DNA of 64,000 nucleotides from Alphaproteobacteria bacterium (GCA_024743195.1 JANSXE010000003.1:310001-374000), one strand, 5' to 3'; counted from the first letter of the stretch, positions 46,660 through 55,888 are shown. The notes: generated from the letters alone by a model not told the origin. Numbers and translations: made by a program.

Positions 46660-47925
46660 ATGAATGTGACCGTGTCGCACCGTGAGACGTGCCGTCTGTG
46701 CAATTCGGCGAATGTCGAACGGGTCGTTGCGCTGAAGCCGATCCCTCTTTCCGAGGGCTACACGGACGATCCGGACAGCGCCCGCGCGGCGCCGCGCTAT
46801 CCGGTGGACGTGTATATGTGCGCGGATTGCGGACACGTACAGCACCTCGACGTCATCGACGCGAAGAATCTCTGGAACTCCTACACCTATTATTCGGGGG
46901 AAGCGAAAGGCATGCCGGAACACTTCCGGCAGATGGCCGACAAGATCCTTGCAGCCGTCTCCCCGCCTGACGGCGCGCTGGTAATCGACATCGGAAGCAA
47001 TGACGGATCGCTGCTGCTGCCGTTCAAGGAGCGGGGGTTCCGCGTGCTTGGCGTCGACCCGGCCACCGAAGTCGCACGGCGGGCCAATGAACGGGGCGTG
47101 GAGACGTTCTGCGACCTCATGTCCTACGGTCTCGCCGAGAAGATTCGCGAGGAATACGGCCCGGCGCACGCCATCTGCGCCTTCAATGTCTTCGCCCACG
47201 CGGACGACCTCGGCGAAATGGTGGATTGCGTTCGCACGATGCTGGCGCCGGATGGACTGTTTTTCTTCGAGGCGCAGTACCTCCTGGACATCATCGACGG
47301 CGTTCTTATCGCATCGATTTTCCATGAGCATATGAGCCATCATTCCGTGAAGCCTCTAATCCAATTCCTGGATCGCCACGGGCTCGAACTGATCGCGGTC
47401 GAGCGGGCGCCGATTCAACACGGCTCGCTGATCGGAACGGTGCAGTTGAAGGGCGGGGCGCGGCCGGTGGAACAGTCGGTCCATGACCTCGTGGCGCTGG
47501 AGGATCGACGGGAGCTGGACAAGCTGTCGACGTTGCGAGCGTTCGACGCGAAGGTCGCCCAACTGCGCGACGGCGCCTCCAGGTTGGTCGAGCGGTGGCG
47601 CGCCGATGGCAAGACCGTCGCCGCCTACGGGGCCGCCCGAAGCGGGCCGACGCTCCTGGCTCAGCTCGGCCTGCGCGACGCCATCGAGTTCATCGTCGAC
47701 GACCACCCGCAGAAGGTTGGAAAGTACTCGTCCGGCGACGGCATTCCGATCCTTCCGACGGCCGAGCTGCTCGAGCGCATGCCGGAGTACACCGTGATCC
47801 TCGCCTGGGTGCACTCCGCGAAGATCATTGAATCGAACCAGGAGTATCTGGAGCGGGGCGGCCATTTCGTCGTCTTGTGTCCGGAGACCCGCGTCGTCGG
47901 CAAGGACGGCGACGTCAGGATCTGA
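46660..47925 (+). CDS. sugar C-methyltransferase, TcaB9/NovU type
   Basis: 421 residues from ATG 46660, with AGGGGGA 9 nt upstream. An N-terminal zinc-binding domain carries CRLCNSAN and CADCGHVQHLD. SAM motif I is VIDIGSNDGSLL near residue 115. The catalytic-site segment is FHEHMSHHS, and the C-terminal domain has AYGAARSGPTLL and FIVDDHPQKVGKYSSG. All are intact, unlike the homologue at 39723. Such enzymes add a methyl to C3 of an NDP-4-keto sugar, giving a branched deoxysugar. The neighbouring SDRs could supply the keto-sugar. Confidence 0.88.
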   Translation: MNVTVSHRETCRLCNSANVERVVALKPIPLSEGYTDDPDSARAAPRYPVDVYMCADCGHVQHLDVIDAKNLWNSYTYYSGEAKGMPEHFRQMADKILAAVSPPDGALVIDIGSNDGSLLLPFKERGFRVLGVDPATEVARRANERGVETFCDLMSYGLAEKIREEYGPAHAICAFNVFAHADDLGEMVDCVRTMLAPDGLFFFEAQYLLDIIDGVLIASIFHEHMSHHSVKPLIQFLDRHGLELIAVERAPIQHGSLIGTVQLKGGARPVEQSVHDLVALEDRRELDKLSTLRAFDAKVAQLRDGASRLVERWRADGKTVAAYGAARSGPTLLAQLGLRDAIEFIVDDHPQKVGKYSSGDGIPILPTAELLERMPEYTVILAWVHSAKIIESNQEYLERGGHFVVLCPETRVVGKDGDVRI

Positions 47926-47963
47926 CACGGCGCCGGGCGGCGCGCAAAGGTGGGGCGAAAGCG

Positions 47964-48647
47964 ATGAACGACACCCAACGCACGAAAGAAGCGCAATATC
48001 AGGTGATCGTCGAGGCTGCGGAGCAGCGCGGCGTCGAGCGCTTCGGTCTGCGCAGCAGCGAGAGCTGGTACGAGGATCCGAAGCATCTCGTCTTTCGGCT
48101 GTCGCGCTATAAGTTCGTCGCCAAGATGCTGCAGGGGCGCCGTCACGTGCTGGAGGTCGGCTGCGGCGACGCGTTCGGCATTCGAATCGTCCAAGCCGAA
48201 GTCGAGAACCTTACCGCGATCGATTTCGACCCCGTCTTCATTGACGACGTGAACGATCGGATGGTCGAGCGCTGGCGTTTTGAGGCGAAGGTCCACGATA
48301 TGCTGGAGGGGCCCGTTCCCGGATCCTTCGACGCGGTCTACGCGCTGGACGTTTTGGAGCATATCGAGCCGTCCGACGAGCGGGTCTTCCTGGAGAACAG
48401 CTTCGCGTCTCTGGAGCCAGACGGCTGCGCCATCATTGGCGTACCCTCACTTGAAAGTCAGGTTTACGCGTCGCCGCAGTCGAAAGAAGGGCACGTGAAC
48501 TGTAAGAGCGCTCCGGAGCTGAAGGCGTTGCTCGAGGAGTACTTCTTCAACGTGTTCATCTTCAGTATGAACGATGAAGTGGTGCATACCGGCTATCACA
48601 AAATGGCGCATTACGTTTTCGCGATATGCGCCGGGCGGCGTCCTTAA
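47964..48647 (+). CDS. class I SAM-dependent methyltransferase
   Basis: 227 residues. Motif I is HVLEVGCGDAFGIRI (~63), then AIDFDPVFID (motif II) and FDAVYALDVLEHIEPSDE (motif IV). GCAIIGVPSLESQ is motif V. It is a short stand-alone Methyltransf_11/23-type enzyme. Substrate is probably a glycan sugar or its nucleotide form, given its position between C-methyltransferase and SDR genes; nothing in the sequence gives the site of methylation. Confidence 0.85.
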   Translation: MNDTQRTKEAQYQVIVEAAEQRGVERFGLRSSESWYEDPKHLVFRLSRYKFVAKMLQGRRHVLEVGCGDAFGIRIVQAEVENLTAIDFDPVFIDDVNDRMVERWRFEAKVHDMLEGPVPGSFDAVYALDVLEHIEPSDERVFLENSFASLEPDGCAIIGVPSLESQVYASPQSKEGHVNCKSAPELKALLEEYFFNVFIFSMNDEVVHTGYHKMAHYVFAICAGRRP

Positions 48648-48770
48648 CAGCCCCAGCGGACTCCTGCGGCGGTTGCCCGAGGCGGAGGTCGGAACGACGC
48701 CATGGTTGACGCGGGGGGGGCGGCCCTGCATGCGATACGCAATCGTGAACGACGAGATGGGACGACTGAG

Positions 48771-49709
48771 ATGAAGGTTTTTGTAACCGGAGCATGTGGC
48801 TACAAGGGCACCGTGCTGGTGCCCAAACTGCTGGAGCATGGCCACGAGGTCGTGGCGTTCGACATCCAGTGGTTCGGCAACCACCTGCAGCCGCACCCGG
48901 CTTTGACCGTGGTCAAAGGCGACATCCGAAACATCGACGAGGTCGATTTGGACGGCGTGGACGCCATTATCCATCTGTCGAGCGTCGCGAATGATCCGTG
49001 CGGCGACCTCGATCCGAAGCTAACGTGGGAGATCAGTTGTCTCGCCACGATGCAGCTCGCTGACCGCGCGAAGCGTCTCGGCGTGAAGCGCTTCATCTAC
49101 GCATCGTCCGGGTCGGTCTACGGCATCTCCGACGCGCCGCAAGTCACGGAAGACCTGGAGCTGTTTCCGCTCTCCGAATACAACAAGACGAAGATGTGCG
49201 GCGAGCGGATCGTGCTCTCCTATCAGGACGATATGACGGTACAGATCGTGCGGCCCGCTACGGTCTGCGGTTTTTCCCCGCGCATGCGGTTGGACGTGTC
49301 CGTCAACTTGCTGACGATGCAGGCGCTGGAGAACGGAAAGATCACCGTCTTCGGCGGCGATCAGACGAGGCCGAACATCCATATTGACGACATCACCGAT
49401 CTTTACATCTTCCTCTTGGACAACCCTCAGCACACCGGGGTCTACAACGCGGGTTTCGAGAATTTGTCGATCAAAGAGATCGCCGAGATGGTGCGCGAAA
49501 TCGCGGAAGCGGAGGTCGAGATCACTCCCTCGAACGATCCGCGGTCCTATCGGGTCAATTCGGACCGGCTGCTCGCCACCGGTTTCCGCCCCAAGAAGAC
49601 GGTGCGCGATGCGATCCAGGAACTGGCCGGCCTCTATTCGCAAGGCGTGCTGAAGAACGATCCCTCGTTCCACAATCTGAACTGGATGCAGAAAGAGGTG
49701 GTGTCATGA
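48771..49709 (+). CDS. NAD-dependent epimerase/dehydratase (extended SDR)
   Basis: 312 residues from ATG 48771. The Rossmann motif is FVTGACGYKGTVLV, the active site carries YASSGSVYG and the YNKTK Tyr-Lys pair near residues 136-140, and DDITDLYIFLLDNPQHTGVYNAG is the C-terminal substrate lobe. It belongs to the UDP-glucose 4-epimerase-like group of extended SDRs. A hexose or heptose epimerisation is the likely reaction. It overlaps the SIS gene by 4 nt (ATGA). Confidence 0.87.
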   Translation: MKVFVTGACGYKGTVLVPKLLEHGHEVVAFDIQWFGNHLQPHPALTVVKGDIRNIDEVDLDGVDAIIHLSSVANDPCGDLDPKLTWEISCLATMQLADRAKRLGVKRFIYASSGSVYGISDAPQVTEDLELFPLSEYNKTKMCGERIVLSYQDDMTVQIVRPATVCGFSPRMRLDVSVNLLTMQALENGKITVFGGDQTRPNIHIDDITDLYIFLLDNPQHTGVYNAGFENLSIKEIAEMVREIAEAEVEITPSNDPRSYRVNSDRLLATGFRPKKTVRDAIQELAGLYSQGVLKNDPSFHNLNWMQKEVVS

Positions 49710-50335
49710 GCGTCGCGAAGGTGCGGGCGGAGGTCAAGAAGCCCGGCGAGGCGGAGGCGATGTTCGCCGGCTACACGGATCGTCTCTCCGAGACGCTCGA
49801 TGGGTATGATTGGAGCGTTGTGGCTGAACTCGCGGAGGATATGCTGGACGCCTGGAAGACCGGGCGTCAGGTTTTCTTCTGCGGCAACGGCGGCAGCGCG
49901 GCGAACGCGATCCATCTCGCGAACGACTTCATCTACGCCCTCGGCAAGACCCCGGGTTCGGGCATCCGGGTGCATGCGCTGCCCGCGAACCCGGCGGTGC
50001 TGACCTGTTTGGCGAACGACGAAGGCTATGATCAGATCTACTCGATTCAACTTGGCGTCTTGGCTCGGCCCGACGACATCTTGATCTGCTTTTCGGGCAG
50101 CGGCAATTCTCCGAACATCCTGCGCGCGCTCGAAGAAGCGAAGCGCATCGGCGTCAAGAGCTACGCGGTGCTTGGCTTCTCGGGCGGAGCGGCGAAGGGC
50201 CTTGCGGACCGGCCCATCCATTTCGCCGTCGACGACATGCAGATCTCCGAGGATGCACAACTGATCATCGGGCACATGCTCATGCAGTACCTGTGGTCTA
50301 AGCGCGGCGAAGTGATCGACGCCGCCGGCGCGTAG
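49706..50335 (+). CDS. SIS-domain isomerase, GmhA-like
   Basis: 209 residues, starting on the stop of the epimerase gene (ATGA). Features of phosphoheptose isomerase are FFCGNGGSAANAIHLANDF, then DILICFSGSGNSPNILRALEEA and the HMLMQYLW helix near the end. GmhA converts sedoheptulose-7-phosphate to D-glycero-D-manno-heptose-7-phosphate. The upstream HldE-like enzyme and the split transketolase two genes downstream support this role here. Since the genome may hold another gmhA, a locus-specific isozyme is possible. Confidence 0.82.
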   Translation: MSVAKVRAEVKKPGEAEAMFAGYTDRLSETLDGYDWSVVAELAEDMLDAWKTGRQVFFCGNGGSAANAIHLANDFIYALGKTPGSGIRVHALPANPAVLTCLANDEGYDQIYSIQLGVLARPDDILICFSGSGNSPNILRALEEAKRIGVKSYAVLGFSGGAAKGLADRPIHFAVDDMQISEDAQLIIGHMLMQYLWSKRGEVIDAAGA

Positions 50336-50347
50336 GGTGCTGATCTG

Positions 50348-51346
50348 ATGGCGGGTGACACACGGTTTCTGGTTCTCGGGTCGAATTCGTTCTCGGGCGC
50401 AAGCTTCTGCGACTATCTTGCCGGCTTGGGCCACGACGTGCTGGCGACCAGCCGCTCGCCGGAGCCGCATCAGGCGATGCTGCCCTACAAGTGGCGCAAG
50501 GACGGCGGTGCGGTTCGCTTCCAGAAGATCGACATCAATCACGACCTCGACGGCTTGAGCGACTTGCTCAAGCGCGAGCGCCCGACCCATGTCGTCAACT
50601 TCGCCGCGCAAAGCATGGTCGGGCAGAGCTGGGACCACCCGGACGATTGGATGCGCACGAACGTCGTGTCGACGGTGCGGTTGCACAATCTGCTGCGCGC
50701 GTATGACGGGCTCGATCGCTACGTTCACGTGACGACGCCAGAGGTTTACGGCTCGACGGACGGGTGGGTGCGCGAAGACCATCCCTACAACCCATCCACT
50801 CCCTATGCGGTGTCGCGCGCGGCCGGGGATATGAGCCTGAAGACCTATGTGGACAATTTCGGCCTTCCGGCCGTGTCCACCCGCGCGGCGAACGTCTATG
50901 GGCCCGGGCAACAATTGTACCGGATCATTCCCCGGACGATCTACGCGGCGATGACCGGGGAAAAGCTTCGGCTCGACGGCGGCGGCAAGTCGGTCCGCGT
51001 GTTCATTCACATGGACGACGTTTCCGACGCCACCTACAAGGTCGCGCTGAATGGCGAGCCCGGATCGTGCTATCACATCTCCGGCTATGAGTTGGTCTCG
51101 ATCAGGCAACTCGTGGAAATGATCCTTGAGCAGCTCGGCGTCTCGTTCGAGGACTATGTCGAGATCGGTCCGGAGCGGCCGGGTAAGGACACCGCCTACA
51201 TGCTGGACAGCTTCAAGATCCGAACGGAACTCGGGTGGCGCGATTCGATCAGTCTTGCTGAAGGTTTGGCCGGCTGCATCGCATGGGCCAAGTCCTTTGA
51301 GTCGCAACTGGGCGAGTTGCCGTCCCAATACGTCCACAAGCCCTAA
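50348..51346 (+). CDS. NDP-sugar 4,6-dehydratase-like SDR with arginine at the Lys site
   Basis: 332 residues. The nucleotide-binding loop is LGSNSFSGASF, a variant of GxxGxxG; TTPEVYGS (~130) matches the dehydratase TD/PEVYG motif. The conserved Tyr-x-x-x-Lys reads YAVSR (~152), so Arg replaces the catalytic-site Lys. ANVYGPGQQLYRIIPR is the RmlB/GMD-type substrate loop. It is close to dTDP-glucose or GDP-mannose 4,6-dehydratases and would provide the NDP-4-keto sugar. The Arg change may be a family trait or may alter activity. Confidence 0.82.
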   Translation: MAGDTRFLVLGSNSFSGASFCDYLAGLGHDVLATSRSPEPHQAMLPYKWRKDGGAVRFQKIDINHDLDGLSDLLKRERPTHVVNFAAQSMVGQSWDHPDDWMRTNVVSTVRLHNLLRAYDGLDRYVHVTTPEVYGSTDGWVREDHPYNPSTPYAVSRAAGDMSLKTYVDNFGLPAVSTRAANVYGPGQQLYRIIPRTIYAAMTGEKLRLDGGGKSVRVFIHMDDVSDATYKVALNGEPGSCYHISGYELVSIRQLVEMILEQLGVSFEDYVEIGPERPGKDTAYMLDSFKIRTELGWRDSISLAEGLAGCIAWAKSFESQLGELPSQYVHKP

Positions 51347-51363
51347 TCACGGGGAGGGGAACG

Positions 51364-52206
51364 ATGGAAGCAGCGGCCATGGCGGATAGTCCCGACGCGG
51401 ACGTCTTGCGCGCGCAAGCCGCGCGCCTCCGTTACCGGGTGATCGAGATGTGCCACGCCTCGAAGTCGGCGCATCTTGGGTCGTCGCTGTCTTGTATCGA
51501 TGTTCTGACGGCCGCCTATTGGCGCGTCCTGAACATCGATCCGGCCAATCCGCAGGATCCGGGGCGGGATCGCTTCATCCTCTCCAAGGGGCATGCGGCG
51601 ATGGCGATCTACGCAACCTTGGCGATGCGCGGCTTCTTTCCCGAGGAAGAACTCCTCACCTACAACAAGGATGACGGGCGCCTGGCCGAGCATCCGCCGG
51701 CGAACATGCTGCCAGGAATCGAGGCGGCGACCGGCTCTTTGGGGCATGGTCTGCCTATCGGGGTGGGGATGGCCTTGTCGTCCCGCATCAAGGGAATCGA
51801 TCACCGGGTCTTTGCACTTCTTTCCGACGGCGAGAACAACGAGGGCTCTAACTGGGAAGCCGCGATGTTCGCCGCCGCGCAGAAGCTTGAGAATGTTTGC
51901 GTCATCGTCGACTACAACAAATGGCAAGCGACCGGCCGGTCGAACGAAACACTGGCGCTCGCGCCGCTGCGCGAGAAATGGGCCGCCTTCGGCTGGGACG
52001 CGCACGAGGTCGATGGGCACGACATGGACCAGTTGGTCCGGATGATGTCGGACGTGCCGAACGGGTCCGGCAAGCCGGTCGCGCTCATAGCCCACACCGT
52101 GAAGGGCAAGGGCGTCTCATTCATGGAAGACGACAACAACTGGCACTACCGCGCGCCCAACGCCGAGGAAGTCGTCCAGGCGCGCCGCGAGCTGGGATTG
52201 GCCTGA
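51364..52206 (+). CDS. transketolase, N-terminal (ThDP-binding) subunit
   Basis: 280 residues with GGGAGG upstream. It corresponds to the first third of a transketolase: GSSLSCIDVLTAAYWRVL, LSKGHAAMAIYATLA, TGSLGHGLPIGVGMAL and the ThDP/Mg motif SDGENNEG...VDYNKWQATG. The rest of the enzyme is encoded by the next gene, 1 bp away, so the active enzyme should be a two-subunit complex. It would transfer two-carbon ketol units. In this locus the product may be sedoheptulose-7-phosphate for heptose synthesis, or a two-carbon branch on a sugar. Confidence 0.92.
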   Translation: MEAAAMADSPDADVLRAQAARLRYRVIEMCHASKSAHLGSSLSCIDVLTAAYWRVLNIDPANPQDPGRDRFILSKGHAAMAIYATLAMRGFFPEEELLTYNKDDGRLAEHPPANMLPGIEAATGSLGHGLPIGVGMALSSRIKGIDHRVFALLSDGENNEGSNWEAAMFAAAQKLENVCVIVDYNKWQATGRSNETLALAPLREKWAAFGWDAHEVDGHDMDQLVRMMSDVPNGSGKPVALIAHTVKGKGVSFMEDDNNWHYRAPNAEEVVQARRELGLA

Positions 52207-52207
52207 C

Positions 52208-53128
52208 ATGAGAAACGCCTTCGCTGATGAACTGACCAAGCTGGGGCAGGAGGATGACCGCGTCGTCATGCTGTCCGGCGATATCGGCAACCGGCTGTTC
52301 GACAAGTTCAAGGACGCTCAGCCGGAGCGCTTTTTCAACTGCGGCGTCGCCGAGCAAAACATGATCGGCGTGGCCGCCGGAATGGCCATGAACGGTCTGC
52401 GCCCGGTGGCCTACACCATCACGCCGTTCGTTACGACGCGTTGCCTGGAACAGATCCGCGTCGACGCCGCCTATCATGAGGCGCCGGTGACGGTCGTTGC
52501 GGTCGGAGCCGGTCTGGCCTACGCCGGCCTTGGGCCGACGCATCACGCGTGCGAGGATATGTCCTTCTTACGCACGATCCCGAACATGGTGGTGATCGCG
52601 CCCGGCGACGCCTGGGAGGTTCGCGCCGCACTTCGAGCCATCATGCGTCAGGATCGCCCGGTCTACATGCGCATGGGCAAGAAGGGTGAACCGGTCATCC
52701 ATCCTGGTCCGATCGAGGATTTCGAGATCGGAAAGGCGATCGTCATTGAGGAGGGGGAGGACGTCTGTCTCCTGTCCACCGGCAACATCCTGCCGGAGGC
52801 AATCGAAGCCGGCAAGCTGCTCCGGGCCCAAGGGATTTCAGCCCGGGTGGTTAGCTTCCACACGGTCAAGCCCCTGGACGAGGCGTGCCTGAGCGAGGCT
52901 TTCAGCAACTTCAAGCGCGTCGTCACGGTCGAGGAGCACTCCGTCATCGGCGGGCTTGGGGGCGCGGTGGCCGAATGGGCTGTCGACTCCGGAGCGGATG
53001 CGCGCAAGCTGCTGCGCATTGGGACGCCGGACAAATTCTTCAAACTCTCGGGCGAGCAGGAGTTCGCCCGTGATCGCCTCGGCCTAAGCGGCGAGCATAT
53101 CGCCGCCCGGATCGCCGCCGCCAAGTAA
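52208..53128 (+). CDS. transketolase, C-terminal subunit
   Basis: 306 residues, ATG one base after the stop of the N-terminal subunit. It has the pyrimidine-binding domain (GDIGNRLFDKF, CGVAEQNMIGVAAGMA with the catalytic Glu) and the C-terminal domain (LEQIRVDAAYHEAPVTVVAVGAG, VTVEEHSVIGGLG). This is the standard split-transketolase partner. The pair is separate from any housekeeping tkt in the genome and is embedded in the glycan locus, implying a dedicated use. Confidence 0.92.
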   Translation: MRNAFADELTKLGQEDDRVVMLSGDIGNRLFDKFKDAQPERFFNCGVAEQNMIGVAAGMAMNGLRPVAYTITPFVTTRCLEQIRVDAAYHEAPVTVVAVGAGLAYAGLGPTHHACEDMSFLRTIPNMVVIAPGDAWEVRAALRAIMRQDRPVYMRMGKKGEPVIHPGPIEDFEIGKAIVIEEGEDVCLLSTGNILPEAIEAGKLLRAQGISARVVSFHTVKPLDEACLSEAFSNFKRVVTVEEHSVIGGLGGAVAEWAVDSGADARKLLRIGTPDKFFKLSGEQEFARDRLGLSGEHIAARIAAAK

Positions 53129-53145
53129 GGGACCGTCATCGCACC

Positions 53146-54183
53146 ATGAAGACTGAAGCCGCTATCCTCGTTGAGCAAGGCAAGCCGCTGGTTGTCGCGG
53201 AACTCGGCATTCCGGCTCTGAAGCCCGGCCAGGTATTGGTTGAGATCGCTTTTTCCGGCGCCTGCGGAACGCAAGTCATGGAATGGCGAGGCGACAAGGG
53301 CCCCGATCGCTGGCTGCCCCATTGCCTCGGACATGAGGGCACCGGCGTCGTCATAGACGTCGGCGCCGGGGTCACCAAAGTGACGGAAGGCGACTCCGTC
53401 GTCTTGTCTTGGATTCGCGGCGACGGCGCCGAGACCGGGGGCTGCAAATACGATTGGGACGGCAAGGAAGTGAACGCCGGCGGCGTCACCACCTTTCAAC
53501 GACACGCGGTGGTCAGCGAAAATCGACTGACGCCGGTTCCGTCGGGCCTGACGCCTGAGCTTGGCATTCTCTTGGGGTGTGCGGCGCCGACGGGGATGGG
53601 CGCGGTTTACAACGTGCTAAGCATTCGACCCGGCGACAGCATTGCGATCTTCGGGACCGGAGGCATCGGCCTGAACGCCTGCATGGCGGCGGCCTTCGCC
53701 GGCGCGATGCCGGTGATCGCGGTCGACCCCAACCCCGCGCGGCGCGAGCTAGCCCTGCAGTTTGGCGCAACTCACGGCGTCGATCCGTCCAGCGAGGATG
53801 TCGTCGACGCGGTGAAGGCCATCGCGCCCGGCGGCGTGGACTTGGCGGTCGAAGCGACCGGCCTGCCGTCCGTTATGGGCGGCGCCGTCGATGCGGTGCG
53901 CGCGCAGGGCGGCCGAGTCGTCGTCATCGGCAACGCGAAGGTCGGAAACGACCTGACGATCAATCCGGGCGTCTTCAATCAAGGCAAGAGCCTGATGGGC
54001 ACCTGGGGGGGAGACAGCGCGCCGGATAGCGACTACCCGCGCTTTGGAAAGCTTCTGGCGAGCGGCCGCTTCCCGGTCGCATCCCTTTTGAGCGAGCCGT
54101 ACCGACTGGATCAGGCGACCCAGGCGCTTGAGGATCTGGCGGCGGGCCGCGTGGCGCGCCCTCTGATCGACGTGTCCAAGTGA
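53146..54183 (+). CDS. zinc-type alcohol dehydrogenase family oxidoreductase
   Basis: 345 residues. The N-terminal catalytic domain has ACGTQVMEW (zinc Cys), CLGHEGTGVV (His-Glu) and LGCAAPTGMGAV. The NAD(P) Rossmann motif is IFGTGGIGLNA (~170), with DPNP after it. The structural-zinc four-cysteine lobe of horse-liver-type ADH appears reduced (GGCKYDWDGK). It probably oxidises or reduces a hydroxyl or keto group of a sugar intermediate. Its place directly after the transketolase pair suggests it acts on a ketol side chain, but this is inference. Confidence 0.85.
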   Translation: MKTEAAILVEQGKPLVVAELGIPALKPGQVLVEIAFSGACGTQVMEWRGDKGPDRWLPHCLGHEGTGVVIDVGAGVTKVTEGDSVVLSWIRGDGAETGGCKYDWDGKEVNAGGVTTFQRHAVVSENRLTPVPSGLTPELGILLGCAAPTGMGAVYNVLSIRPGDSIAIFGTGGIGLNACMAAAFAGAMPVIAVDPNPARRELALQFGATHGVDPSSEDVVDAVKAIAPGGVDLAVEATGLPSVMGGAVDAVRAQGGRVVVIGNAKVGNDLTINPGVFNQGKSLMGTWGGDSAPDSDYPRFGKLLASGRFPVASLLSEPYRLDQATQALEDLAAGRVARPLIDVSK

Positions 54184-54196
54184 CCGCGGTCACCCT

Positions 54197-54805
54197 ATGC
54201 GCATCGGCGTAGATTTCGACAACACGATCGCGAACTACGACGGGGTCTTCCACGCGGCGGCGCTGGATCTTGGGCTGATTTCGGCGGAGATCGAAACCAC
54301 CAAGAACGCTGTGCGCGATCATCTGAACGGCAGCGGACGCAAGGACGCCTTCACCGAGCTTCAGGGCTATATCTATGGCGCTCGGATGGATCTTGTCTCC
54401 CCGTATCCGGGGGTCGTCGAGTTCTTCGCCGACGCGTGCGCCCGGGGGCATTCCGTCTTCGTGGTCAGCCATAAGACCCGAACGCCCCTGATGGGCCCCG
54501 CCTACGACATGCATGAGGCGGCGCGCGGCTTCTTGGAGGCGCACGGGTTTTTCGCGGCCGGCTCGTTGCGACGGGATCAGACTTTCTTCGAGATCACGAA
54601 GGAAGAGAAGGTGGCCCGCGCCGCCGCATTGGAGGTTGACGTCTTCATCGACGACCTGCCTGAAATCCTCGCCATGGAGGGATTTCCTCCGTCTTGTCGA
54701 CGGATTCTGTTCGACCCGACGGGCTATAGCGGGGCCGGGTCGCCGGCTTTTGAGCGCCTCTCATCCTGGCGCGACATCCACGCGGAGCTCTTGGCCGGAT
54801 CGTGA
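54197..54805 (+). CDS. HAD-superfamily phosphatase-like protein
   Basis: 202 residues. The nucleophile motif is VDFDNT (Asp6-x-Asp8-x-Thr), motif II is VVSHKTRTP and motif III/IV is FIDDLPEIL near residue 150, all of the HAD phosphatase fold. The cap is small. It may remove the 7-phosphate from a heptose bisphosphate, like GmhB, or act on another sugar phosphate. It overlaps the APH-like kinase gene by 4 nt, pairing a phosphatase with a kinase. Confidence 0.8.
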   Translation: MRIGVDFDNTIANYDGVFHAAALDLGLISAEIETTKNAVRDHLNGSGRKDAFTELQGYIYGARMDLVSPYPGVVEFFADACARGHSVFVVSHKTRTPLMGPAYDMHEAARGFLEAHGFFAAGSLRRDQTFFEITKEEKVARAAALEVDVFIDDLPEILAMEGFPPSCRRILFDPTGYSGAGSPAFERLSSWRDIHAELLAGS

Positions 54806-55845
54806 GCACTCCCAGCACTTCCAAGACCGCGTCGACCTTGCCGATGGATGGGGCGCGCCAATTGTGCGCGGCTGCGGGCGTCGGCGCGCCGGTCGATCTC
54901 GTCAGGGTGCCCGGGGGCAAGAACAATCGCGTCTTTCGCGTGGACGGAGCCGACGGTCCCTTCGTTCTGAAGTGCTATTTCCGACATCCCGAAGATCCGC
55001 GCGACCGGCTTGGGGCGGAATGGAAGTTCCTGTCGCACGCCTGGGCGCGCGGCGTGCGGTGCGTGCCGGAGCCTTTGGCCTGCGATACGACCCTAGGGAT
55101 GGCCCTGTACAGTTTTGTCGAGGGCGAAAAACTGTCGGCGGACGCCGTTTCGCGGAGCCACGTCGAAGAAGCGGCGCGCTTCGTTTGCGCCCTCAACGAG
55201 GGCGCGCGCGATCTCTCTCGGCTCGATCCAGGCTCTGAGGCTTGTTTCTCCGTCTCGGATCATCTCGAGCGTATCGACGCCCGCGTGCAGCGCTTGGCGC
55301 GCTTGGACGAGGCGGCCCCCTTCGCAACCGAGGCGGAGATTTTCTTGGCCGATGGGCTGCGCCCGACCTGGGATAGGATCAAGCGGCGCACCCTGGACGT
55401 CTGCGAAACCGCAGGCATCGCGCCGGACGCCGGTATTCCGGAGTCGGAGGTTATCGCTTCGCCGTCCGACTTCGGCTTTCACAACGCGTTGTGGGCCGAG
55501 GGTCGGGGGTTGGTGTTTCTGGACTTCGAATACGCCGGGCGGGACGACCCGGCTAAGCTGGCCGGCGACTTCTTCAATTGCCCGGAGATTCCAACGCCCG
55601 CGGAACACTTCGACCTTTTTGTCGAGACGTTGGTCTATGGGTTGAGTCTGGGGAAGAGGGCGGGTACACGGATGCGCTCGATGCGCAACGCGTATCGGAT
55701 CAAATGGGCCTGCATTTTGCTCAATGACTTCCTGCCGCACGGAGACGCTCGCCGACGCTTCGCCGAACAGGGAGAAAGAAGCGAGCGGTGCGCAATGCAA
55801 CTCCGCAAAGCCCAGAAGATGATCGAGGCGGCCGCCGCCGCCTGA
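54802..55845 (+). CDS. APH-fold (aminoglycoside phosphotransferase family) kinase
   Basis: 347 residues from GTG 54802 overlapping the previous stop (GTGA). VPGGKNNRVFRV is the nucleotide loop, FVLKCYF supplies the ATP Lys, SDFGFHNALW is the catalytic loop (Asp with Asn) and FLDFEYAG the metal-binding Asp. In sugar-assembly loci these are usually sugar or sugar-alcohol kinases rather than antibiotic resistance enzymes. It may phosphorylate the anomeric position of the sugar made here. The substrate cannot be told from sequence. Confidence 0.8.
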   Translation: MSTPSTSKTASTLPMDGARQLCAAAGVGAPVDLVRVPGGKNNRVFRVDGADGPFVLKCYFRHPEDPRDRLGAEWKFLSHAWARGVRCVPEPLACDTTLGMALYSFVEGEKLSADAVSRSHVEEAARFVCALNEGARDLSRLDPGSEACFSVSDHLERIDARVQRLARLDEAAPFATEAEIFLADGLRPTWDRIKRRTLDVCETAGIAPDAGIPESEVIASPSDFGFHNALWAEGRGLVFLDFEYAGRDDPAKLAGDFFNCPEIPTPAEHFDLFVETLVYGLSLGKRAGTRMRSMRNAYRIKWACILLNDFLPHGDARRRFAEQGERSERCAMQLRKAQKMIEAAAAA

Positions 55846-55888
55846 CCGTGCGTTTGCGCGCTCAGAGTTTCAAACAAGAGGAAGAGCG

